A stretch of 64,000 bases of DNA from Lachnoclostridium sp. UBA5725 (GTDB lineage Bacteria; Bacillota; Clostridia; Lachnospirales; Lachnospiraceae), in NCBI GenBank assembly GCA_002419585.1, contig DIGJ01000002.1:426783-490782 (forward strand), given 5' to 3'. Positions 52,536-59,071 of this stretch are shown piece by piece. The position numbers and the translations under genes are program-made. A model generated the notes under the pieces. That model was not told the DNA's origin and ran no database searches. It worked only from the letters and a program-made list of their open reading frames with translations. Within the stretch, counting starts at the first letter, position 1; each line of letters begins with the position of its first letter.

Positions 52536-53693
52536 ATGAGAATTATTTTATATACAGGAAAAGGTGGGGTGGGAAAGACAAGTGTTGCTGCTGCAACTGC
52601 CTGCCTAATTGCTTCAAAGGGGAAAAAGGTGCTTATCATGAGTACGGATCAGGCACATAGTTTAGGAGATTCGTTTGATGTAAAGCTAGGGAAGGACCCA
52701 ATAAAAGTTGCAACCAATCTATATGCAATGGAGATTGATACCGTATTTGAAAGTGAAAAAAGCTGGGGACATCTAAAAGGATATATGAAAGAAATGCTTA
52801 CCATGAATGGGGATGGTGGTATCGAGGTTGAGGAGCTGCTTGTGTTTCCAGGAATGGAAGAATTATTTGCGATGTTTAAGATATTAGAGGTTTATGAAAA
52901 GGGAGACTATGATGTATTGATAGTGGATTGTGCTCCGACTGGTGAAACATTGTCATTACTCAAATATCCAGAGAAACTTTCGAATTTCATGAGTAAGATA
53001 TTACCAATCAAACGAAAAGGTGTAAAGGTAGCAGGACCTGTCGTTGAAAAGTTAATGAAAATACCGATGCCGGAGGATAATGTATTTGATGACATTGAAT
53101 ATGTAATGGATAAGATGGAGCGTTTGCAAAATCTATTGTTAAATAAAGATATCGTAAGTCTTCGTATCGTGACAACGCCAGAAAAGATAGTAATATCCGA
53201 GTCAAAAAGGAATTTTACCTGCTTACATCTTTATAACTACAATGTGGATGCTATTATTGTGAACCGAATTTATCCAAAACAGGCGATGGAAGGGTATTTT
53301 AGTAAATGGATTCTTATGCAGGAAGAGGGCCTTACAGAAATTGAAGAAAGCTTCTCCCAGGTACCACGTTTCTATTTAGAACTTCAAAAAGGAGAAATAG
53401 GTACACTTCCTATATTAGAAGAAGTTAGTAAACAAATCTTTGGTGATAATGATCCCGCCAATGTTTTATTCAAAGAAGATATATTCGCCATTGAACGAAA
53501 CGAAAACGGTATAAACTTAAAGATCCTTTTGCCATTTGCAAATAAAGAAGAATTGAGTCTAAATCAAAATGAGAATGAATTGATTTTAAGTGTGAAAAAT
53601 GAGAGAAGACGATTTACACTACCAATCGAATTAAGCAAGATGGATATTAAAGGTGCAAAGTTTGAAGGGGGATATCTTGTTCTTTCCTTCTAA
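52536..53693 (+). CDS. ArsA/GET3-family ATPase, second of the pair
   Basis: 385 aa, clearly paralogous to the first (GKGGVGKTSVAAATA, STDQAHSLGDSFDVKLG, DCAPTGETLSLLKYP, TPEKIVISESKRNF, LHLYNYNVDAIIVNRIYPK). It also ends in an HSP20-like beta domain (INLKILLPFANKEELSLNQNENELIL, in part). AAGAGGAG before the ATG. Two related half-type ATPases in one operon suggest a heterodimer, mirroring the fused two-domain ArsA. Terminator follows at once. Confidence 0.87.
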   Translation: MRIILYTGKGGVGKTSVAAATACLIASKGKKVLIMSTDQAHSLGDSFDVKLGKDPIKVATNLYAMEIDTVFESEKSWGHLKGYMKEMLTMNGDGGIEVEELLVFPGMEELFAMFKILEVYEKGDYDVLIVDCAPTGETLSLLKYPEKLSNFMSKILPIKRKGVKVAGPVVEKLMKIPMPEDNVFDDIEYVMDKMERLQNLLLNKDIVSLRIVTTPEKIVISESKRNFTCLHLYNYNVDAIIVNRIYPKQAMEGYFSKWILMQEEGLTEIEESFSQVPRFYLELQKGEIGTLPILEEVSKQIFGDNDPANVLFKEDIFAIERNENGINLKILLPFANKEELSLNQNENELILSVKNERRRFTLPIELSKMDIKGAKFEGGYLVLSF

Positions 53694-53695
53694 TA

Positions 53696-53736
53696 AAAAA
53701 GCGAAAATGGAGTTTTTATCCCCGTTTTCGCTTTTT
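53696..53736. terminator. Bidirectional terminator after the ArsA operon
   Basis: AAAAAGCGAAAA (53696-53707) with TTTTCGCTTTTT (53725-53736). Confidence 0.88.
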
Positions 53737-53753
53737 ACTATTTGAATTGATAA

Positions 53754-53933
53754 TTATACTTCGTTTACAATTTTATCGTAGAGATCAAGACCACAGTGAT
53801 TTGAATCAAAATGTTCACAATTTACGCAAGATACACTCGTTTCTCCGACTGCATTCGAAAAGACATCATTTTGCTCGAAAGGGCTGAACTCGTCACATTT
53901 TGAAGCAACTTTTTGATACGTATTACTATACAT
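53754..53933 (-). CDS. 59-aa cysteine-containing small protein
   Basis: Start ATG at 53933, seven bases after GAAAGGAG; the frame extends to 53951 but that ATG is the ribosome site itself. Four cysteines: KCDEF near 14, then SCVNCEHFDSNHCGLDLYD with C-x2-C-x8-C, which could hold zinc or Fe-S. Unrecognised family. Converges on the ArsA operon and shares its terminator. Confidence 0.65.
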   Translation of the reverse strand: MYSNTYQKVASKCDEFSPFEQNDVFSNAVGETSVSCVNCEHFDSNHCGLDLYDKIVNEV

Positions 53934-53954
53934 AATAAATCTCCTTTCCATAGG

Positions 53955-53971
53955 CTAGTTTACAAAACTAG
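53955..53971 (-). promoter_or_regulatory. Operator-like palindrome before the 59-aa gene
   Basis: CTAGTTT-ACA-AAACTAG, perfect 7-bp arms with a 3-base centre, about 20 bases before the start codon. Likely a repressor site. Confidence 0.4.
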
Positions 53972-54014
53972 TATTTCGAAAAACAAAAGATTTATTACTT
54001 GTAATATTTGGAAA

Positions 54015-55301
54015 TTAAGCGCTAAAAAATGCAATGGCAAGGCGATTGAGTGAATCTTGATCTTTTGCACCCATTAATTCTCTTGCAGAATGCATTGCAA
54101 GAAGAGGAATGCCTAAATCGACCGTTTTCATAGGAAGCCAAGCTGATGATATAGATCCAAGCGTTTGTCCACCTGCAATATCCGAACGGTTCACATATTT
54201 TTGATATGGAATCTCATAAGCATTACACAGTTGTTGGAGTGCAGCGATTGCTTCGGAATCCGTTGCATATTTTTGGTTACTGTTAATCTTAATCGAAAAT
54301 CCTTTATTAAGAATGGTAACGTTGGTTGGATCGTTCTTGCCAGTATAATTTGGATGAAGGCCATGCGCAACATCCATGCTAATCATAAAGCTACGTAGTA
54401 TCGTATTATAAAGATTTTCATTTGATTGGAATAATCCAAAATAAATCTTGTTAAGTAAAAGATTACTGATAATAGAGTCAGCGCCTTGTTTCGTGCAACT
54501 TCCAATTTCTTCGTTATCATATAATGCAATTACATTGATGGTGTTTTTGCTTGCCCCCTGTATAATTCCATTCAGACAGGAAAATACAGAAGTTAAGTTA
54601 TCAAGTCTTGGTGCGGAAACAAAATCATTGGAAAGACCTATTTCACAGCCTTCCTCGATACAATATACAAACAAATCAAAATCTAAGATATCCTCTTTCG
54701 AAACGTTCAATTCTTTTGAAAGAAAGTCTATAAAATAATGATCTTTATTTAGTGTTTCATTCATCATCCCAAGCAGAGGAATCATCTCTGTCTGATTATT
54801 AAGTTCAACTCCCTTATTTAAATCATGGTTCATATGAATCGCAATATTTGGAATCGTAAGAATAGGACGTTTAAAATCAACCAATACCGTATTTGGATGA
54901 AAGATATCTTCACTTTTTAGGGCTACCTTTCCTGCAATAGAAAGTGGACGATCGAGCCAGGTATTCTTTGTCATTCCACCATAAGGCTCTACATTGATAC
55001 GCAAGTATTCTTTTTCTGTAAATTCAGCGACCGGCTTGATATGAAAGCAAGGGTGATCCGTATGAGCAGAAGCTATCCGGAACGTGTGAGACTTATCTAA
55101 ATTTTCTCCAATGGTAAATGCAAAAAGAGAAGTTCCGTATATACGGGTAAAGTAAGAGCCACCTTTTTGTAAATGCCATGTCTCCTCAAAGTTTAGTTCC
55201 TCAAAACCAGCTTTTTTTAATAAATTTTCACTTTGCAAAACCACATGAAATGGAGATGTTGCTTCTTTTATAAATGAAATGAGTTCTTTTATATCATTCA
55301 T
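54015..55301 (-). CDS. M18-family aminopeptidase
   Basis: 428 aa cytosolic dinuclear zinc aminopeptidase. Metal-site segments: RIASAHTDHPCFHIKP (about 75-90), CIEEGCEIGLSNDFVSAPRLDN (about 215-240), ALYDNEEIGS (about 256), and the C-terminal TVDLGIPLLAMHSARELMG with the last His ligand. Length matches M18 (420-450 aa). Cleaves N-terminal residues from peptides. Single gene. Confidence 0.93.
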   Translation of the reverse strand: MNDIKELISFIKEATSPFHVVLQSENLLKKAGFEELNFEETWHLQKGGSYFTRIYGTSLFAFTIGENLDKSHTFRIASAHTDHPCFHIKPVAEFTEKEYLRINVEPYGGMTKNTWLDRPLSIAGKVALKSEDIFHPNTVLVDFKRPILTIPNIAIHMNHDLNKGVELNNQTEMIPLLGMMNETLNKDHYFIDFLSKELNVSKEDILDFDLFVYCIEEGCEIGLSNDFVSAPRLDNLTSVFSCLNGIIQGASKNTINVIALYDNEEIGSCTKQGADSIISNLLLNKIYFGLFQSNENLYNTILRSFMISMDVAHGLHPNYTGKNDPTNVTILNKGFSIKINSNQKYATDSEAIAALQQLCNAYEIPYQKYVNRSDIAGGQTLGSISSAWLPMKTVDLGIPLLAMHSARELMGAKDQDSLNRLAIAFFSA

Positions 55302-55417
55302 TGAATTCTAACCTTTCTGAAATTAATTCGATGTATTTTATTAGGATGTGCATTACATCCTTCTTTATGTTACAGTAAGAAAAATTAAATTTCAAGGAAA
55401 AAAATTGAAAAAATAGG

Positions 55418-55446
55418 TTGACAGACGACATAGGTCGTGATACGAT
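55418..55446 (+). promoter_or_regulatory. Promoter of the PadR operon with operator in spacer
   Basis: TTGACA (55418-55423), 17-bp spacer, TACGAT (55441-55446). The spacer contains ACGAC-ATAG-GTCGT (55425-55438). Confidence 0.72.
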
Positions 55447-55458
55447 ATAGCTACGATA

Positions 55459-55496
55459 GATGTATCGGTACACGACATAACGAAAAGCGATACATC
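55459..55496 (+). promoter_or_regulatory. Candidate PadR operator
   Basis: GATGTATCG (55459-55467) and CGATACATC (55488-55496), perfect inverted 9-mers 20 bases apart between promoter and start; contains the ATGT...ACAT half-sites of PadR operators. Confidence 0.55.
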
Positions 55497-55529
55497 AGCA
55501 TATGATATATAAAGAAGGGAGAGTATCGC

Positions 55530-55853
55530 ATGAAACAAGAACCGTTAACGGAAAGTTATTACTATATTCTATTATGCTTATTTGAAGAGCCTAGTCATGG
55601 ATATGGTATCATGCAAAAGACGTTAAGCCTTTCCAATAATAGAGTGAAAATTGGCTCTGGTACGATGTATGGAGCAGTTAGTAATATGATGAAGAAGGGC
55701 TGGATAGAAGAGACAAAAAGTGCAAATCCAGAGGATGATAGAAAGCGATTATATGAGTTGACAAAGGATGGTCGCGAAGTATTAATTGGAGAAGTGAAAC
55801 GACTGCAGGAATTAGTTGCAAGTGCTAAATTGGTTATGGAAGAGAGCCGCTAA
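55530..55853 (+). CDS. PadR-family transcriptional regulator
   Basis: 107 aa. LTESYYYILLCLFEEPSHGYGIMQ and VKIGSGTMYGAVSNMMKKGWIEE are the PadR winged helix, followed by DDRKRLYELTKDGREVL and a short dimerisation helix; the small (PadR-s1) subtype. GAAGGGAGAG before the ATG. Cotranscribed with a DUF2812 protein, the usual PadR partner, and probably autoregulated through the palindromes upstream. Confidence 0.93.
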   Translation: MKQEPLTESYYYILLCLFEEPSHGYGIMQKTLSLSNNRVKIGSGTMYGAVSNMMKKGWIEETKSANPEDDRKRLYELTKDGREVLIGEVKRLQELVASAKLVMEESR

Positions 55854-55879
55854 AAGTGGCAGATGGGAGAATGCCTAGT

Positions 55880-56419
55880 ATGGAAAAGGAAAGAAAAACA
55901 TCACACAAAATGTTTTTTGCATGGAACTATGATAAAGAAGAAGCCATGCTGAATGAAAAGTCAAAAAACGGTTGGAGTCTTGTAAAAGGTGGATGCTTTC
56001 ATAGTGTATTTGAAAAGGATGATAGCAAGAGATATTGTTACCGTATTGATTTTAACATGAATCTTTTGAATAATTCAGAAGAAAAAAAGCGTTATATTGA
56101 GATGAACGAGGATTTAGGATGGGAATTTATCAATGTAACTTTTAATGGCTGGATCTATTTAAGAAAAGAATATAGGGAAGATGTTTCGAATGAAAATTAT
56201 GATATCTATACCGATACAGAATCTTTTAATGCGATGATGGATCGGTGGATACATTTTAGTTATGGACTTATTCTATTGGAAGCTGTTTTATTTGTAGTAT
56301 ATACGTATTTATTAATACAAAGTAAAGAGTGGCTGTATGCAATTGATTTAGCTGTTTTTGTAATGGCAGGTTTCTTTATATATCAAGGAATGCTGAAAAT
56401 GAAAGAAAAGAAAAAATAA
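55880..56419 (+). CDS. DUF2812-like membrane protein
   Basis: 179 aa. ATG 55880 follows GGGAG by ten bases; upstream in-frame GTG/ATG codons are less well placed. N-terminal ~115 residues are soluble with the DUF2812 features (MFFAWNYDKEEAMLNEKSKNGW, in part; GWEFINVTFNGWIYLR), then two membrane helices (about 125-145 and 152-170) and a Lys-rich end. Partner of the PadR regulator; members are thought to sit in the membrane and respond to envelope stress or drugs, but this is not established. Confidence 0.85.
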   Translation: MEKERKTSHKMFFAWNYDKEEAMLNEKSKNGWSLVKGGCFHSVFEKDDSKRYCYRIDFNMNLLNNSEEKKRYIEMNEDLGWEFINVTFNGWIYLRKEYREDVSNENYDIYTDTESFNAMMDRWIHFSYGLILLEAVLFVVYTYLLIQSKEWLYAIDLAVFVMAGFFIYQGMLKMKEKKK

Positions 56420-56472
56420 ATAGATAAAAAACAGAGCGTATAAAGTGTGGAAGAAAAACATTTTAACGCAAC

Positions 56473-56535
56473 AAGTTTGTGTCTGCGCTGTACGCACAAA
56501 CTTATAAGAACAAAGTCCAGCGCAGAAATGAGGAG
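56473..56535 (+). promoter_or_regulatory. Structured leader before the CPBP gene, pseudoknot-capable
   Basis: AAGTTTGTG (56473-56481) pairs with CACAAACTT (56495-56503). The loop starts TCTGCGCTG (56482-56490), perfectly complementary to CAGCGCAGA (56518-56526), which lies four bases before the GAGGAG ribosome site. So either a pseudoknot or two exclusive hairpins can form, the second next to the ribosome site. Confidence 0.55.
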
Positions 56536-56539
56536 AAAG

Positions 56540-57391
56540 ATGAAAAAAGTAGGAACTGTTATCATTGGTTTTTTGATTGTATTAGGAGCAATGCTAATTC
56601 GCGAAGTTGTAGCTGCCATCGAAATGTTTGGATACTCCTTTTACAAAATTATGAGTGGAGCAATTGAAAAGGAAGAAATGGCTACTTTTGTTCAGTCCAT
56701 TGTAGCAAATACAGATTTGCTTTTATTTATATCAGCGGTAGGGATGTGTGTATGGATTGTTGTATTTGGTATTCTTTATAATAAATCAAGAAAATCAGAA
56801 GGTAAAGCATTATTTGAAGGCAAACTTACCGTGAATCGAGTATTGATTTTATGCTTGATGGGGATAGGGTTACAATTCTTTATCAATAGTATATTGGGTA
56901 GCTTAATAAAGGTAGCACCAACATTAATGGAAAGTTACGCAAAGGTTGTTAAGACATTAGGAATGGGAAATTCTCTGACATCCCTATTATTTGTAGGATT
57001 CATTGCTCCGATTGGAGAAGAATTAGTATTTCGTGGCATAACGATGAATTATTTGCAGAAACACCTATCATTTGTTGCAGTAAATATCGTTCAGGCAGTA
57101 TTTTTTGGTTTGTATCACCTGAATGTCGTGCAAGGAATCTATGCATTTGTACTAGGATTAATACTAGGATGGATAGTGAAAAAATATGGATCCATCCGCG
57201 AAGCAATCTTGCTTCATATGGCAGTTAATCTGAGCGGTTGTTTAGTAGGATTTATCATGCCAGAAAAAATTCTTGAAAACTGGATTGGATTAGGGTTACT
57301 TCTTATGGTATCTATCTGCCTTCTTGCTTTTTCTGGAAAAATTGTTAAAATGGAAGAAGTAGAAATTAAAATGATAGATATGGTGGAATAA
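56540..57391 (+). CDS. CPBP-family intramembrane metalloprotease
   Basis: 283 aa; ATG 56540 behind GAGGAG, whereas the longer frame runs through the structured leader. Eight hydrophobic helices. All three CPBP motifs are intact: EELVFRG (about 164), VFFGLYHLN (about 190) and HMAVNL (about 226), giving the Glu-Glu, His and His/Asn ligands of an Rce1-like membrane metalloprotease. Bacterial members process peptides, give bacteriocin immunity or cut anti-sigma factors. Two bases before the next gene. Confidence 0.92.
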   Translation: MKKVGTVIIGFLIVLGAMLIREVVAAIEMFGYSFYKIMSGAIEKEEMATFVQSIVANTDLLLFISAVGMCVWIVVFGILYNKSRKSEGKALFEGKLTVNRVLILCLMGIGLQFFINSILGSLIKVAPTLMESYAKVVKTLGMGNSLTSLLFVGFIAPIGEELVFRGITMNYLQKHLSFVAVNIVQAVFFGLYHLNVVQGIYAFVLGLILGWIVKKYGSIREAILLHMAVNLSGCLVGFIMPEKILENWIGLGLLLMVSICLLAFSGKIVKMEEVEIKMIDMVE

Positions 57392-57393
57392 GG

Positions 57394-57891
57394 ATGATAG
57401 CACTCAAGGTTGCAGAAGTAAAACACTTTATGGGTAAGCTCTTACTGAATGAAGTATTTGACAATTTTTTAGTATCGGATGTTGAAGTATATACTGCAAA
57501 TTTATTCAAAATCAATGGTCGGATCAACAAAGCCTGGTTTGATGAAGTGGAAAAAGAAGAAAACAAGGAAAAAGAATATTCCGAATGGAAAGATTTAAAA
57601 GGAATGATTTATCAGATTATCAAAGGAAATAAAACGCCACATTCCATGAAAATCGTCTTTCAGCTTTCAAAGGATAATACGCAACGAGTTGTAGAACGTG
57701 TAGGCAATGGATTTTCCTTGGCAGATGTAGATGGCTTATTTTTAAATATTCGATACGAAAAAGATGAGCTTACCTTGATTACAGGCACTTCAATGAAAGT
57801 GTTTACGCTCAATAAAGCACTGGAACATGAGTGGGACCAAAATGTGAAGCAATTCTTGAAGCATTATGAAATTGCGTTTGAAGAAGTCTAG
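57394..57891 (+). CDS. DUF5721-like protein
   Basis: 165 aa, soluble. VKHFMGKLLLNEVFDNFLVSDVEV and HSMKIVFQLSKDN, then HEWDQNVKQFLKHYEI at the C-terminus, match what I recall as DUF5721 of clostridia (unverified). No catalytic motif seen. It follows the CPBP gene by two bases with only a weak AAGG site, so probably translated by coupling. Confidence 0.7.
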   Translation: MIALKVAEVKHFMGKLLLNEVFDNFLVSDVEVYTANLFKINGRINKAWFDEVEKEENKEKEYSEWKDLKGMIYQIIKGNKTPHSMKIVFQLSKDNTQRVVERVGNGFSLADVDGLFLNIRYEKDELTLITGTSMKVFTLNKALEHEWDQNVKQFLKHYEIAFEEV

Positions 57892-57930
57892 GTTTTTGAG
57901 AAACGGACGTGGGGAGTTGGGAAAGTTACG

Positions 57931-58141
57931 AAAAAAGCGAACGAAATTTTTTGAATAAATCCAACTACGGACGGGGCATTTTGCGAATCAACCGCATAAG
58001 CATTCAACACAACCTCTGGACATGTAAAATCAGCTCATGAGGGAGCAGATTTTACATAGAGTTTGCGTTTCATATGCTAACATGATTCTCAAAATGCCCC
58101 GTCCGTAGTTGGATTTTTAATATAGTTAGTGACGCTTTTTT
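57931..58141. repeat. Foldback element A (reverse orientation)
   Basis: Outer AAAAAAGCG (57931-57939)/CGCTTTTTT (58133-58141); perfect 27-bp arms 57957-57983 and 58090-58116; apical hairpin ATGTAAAATC.../GATTTTACAT. Read on the minus strand, its distal part (TTAGCATAT, AAACTCTATG, GAGCTGATT, CAGAGGTT) aligns with element B. Fills much of the 758-base gap between 57892 and 58649. Confidence 0.85.
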
Positions 58142-58398
58142 CTGACATCCATCGATTGCCGATGTCTGATTACACTGAACTAAAAATTAGTTCATGAATC
58201 GAAAACATCAAAAGCATTTTAAAGAGTAATAATAATTCAACTTCTTTAATAATGAAACATCTTATCTCCGGCCTTTATTAATCTTCCTATTCGTAATTTC
58301 ATGGTCTACTCTGTATTTTTCAACTTTCATTGATACTGGATTGATAGGTACTTATGGACATTCTAGTATTATCAAAGAACAAAATTCCTCCAAAATCA

Positions 58399-58618
58399 GC
58401 AAAAAACGGTGGACATAATCTTCATAATTCAAATGGAGCGGACGGTCTGCCCTTAAAAACATTTTAGCATATTCGAAGGAAACTCTATGGAAGAATTAGC
58501 TCCCATAAGAGCTGATTCTTTCGTGTTCAGAGGTTCCTCCGAATGTTTATGCGCCTGATTTTAAGGGCAGACCGTCCGCTCCATTTGAATCCACGAACTT
58601 ACAACCACCGCTTTTTGC
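58399..58618. repeat. Foldback element B
   Basis: Outer arms GCAAAAAACGGTGG (58399-58412) and CCACCGCTTTTTGC (58605-58618), one mismatch; perfect 32-bp arms 58427-58458 and 58559-58590; inner ATTCGAAGGAAACTCT pairs with AGAGGTTCCTCCGAAT; apex GAATTAGCTC/GAGCTGATTC. Nearly one continuous 220-nt hairpin. An open frame across it (58543-58770) is a by-product. I see nothing in the ~255 bases between A and B (58142-58398). Confidence 0.87.
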
Positions 58619-58649
58619 GTCCGTTTGCCTTAATTTATCCGTTTTGCAC

Positions 58650-58847
58650 TTATCTACGAACATCATATTCACTAGGAATGATAATTGCCGCAACTATGTA
58701 TGCAACAACACCAGTTCCAGTTAATCCGATTAAAGCAAATAATAATCGTAGGATGGTTGGATCAACATGAATGTATTCAGCGATTCCTCCACATACACCA
58801 CAAATCATTTTATTCGTTTCTGAACGATATAATTTTTTTTCTTCCAT
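58650..58847 (-). CDS. PspC-domain membrane protein
   Basis: 65 aa. Complete small PspC domain: LYRSETNKMICGVCGGIAEY, then VDPTILRLLFALIGLTG, and a membrane helix (VVAYIVAAIIIPSE). AGGAGGAAATTCAA precedes the ATG at 58847. PspC proteins sense or respond to envelope stress. Divergent from htpG, with palindromes in the shared 224-base region. Confidence 0.93.
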   Translation of the reverse strand: MEEKKLYRSETNKMICGVCGGIAEYIHVDPTILRLLFALIGLTGTGVVAYIVAAIIIPSEYDVRR

Positions 58848-58945
58848 TTGAATTTCCTCCTAAAATATGATAAGAATTATTTTGTTTGATAGGTATAGTA
58901 TACGAAATCAAGAGCGGCGGTGTTAGTATCATTTGTAATTACTTT

Positions 58946-58965
58946 AATATGACGATTGTCATATT
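58946..58965. promoter_or_regulatory. Second palindrome between pspC and htpG
   Basis: AATATGAC-GATT-GTCATATT, perfect 8-bp arms with a 4-base centre, ending one base before CIRCE. Unassigned repressor site; it could serve either divergent gene. Confidence 0.5.
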
Positions 58966-58966
58966 G

Positions 58967-58993
58967 GTAGCACTCTTGCTAAATGAGTGCTAA
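58967..58993 (+). promoter_or_regulatory. CIRCE element (HrcA operator)
   Basis: GTAGCACTC, nine bases, GAGTGCTAA. Matches the CIRCE consensus TTAGCACTC-N9-GAGTGCTAA except for the first base. Six bases upstream of the htpG -35. Confidence 0.9.
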
Positions 58994-58999
58994 AAATGC

Positions 59000-59028
59000 T
59001 TGACAATTTAAAAATGCCGTATTAATAT
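59000..59028 (+). promoter_or_regulatory. htpG promoter
   Basis: TTGACA (59000-59005), 17-bp spacer, TAATAT (59023-59028). Confidence 0.78.
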
Positions 59029-59071
59029 GAATGATATCAAATAAAAGAATATACTTAAGGAGTGATTATTA

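Noticed and set aside
51113..53693. Arsenite efflux system
   Set aside because: No arsB, arsR or arsenite-binding Cys triad; MarR and a small helical protein are the neighbours.
58543..58770. 75-aa open frame across element B and the pspC 3' end
   Set aside because: Lies inside a foldback arm and antisense to pspC; no ribosome site; composition not protein-like.
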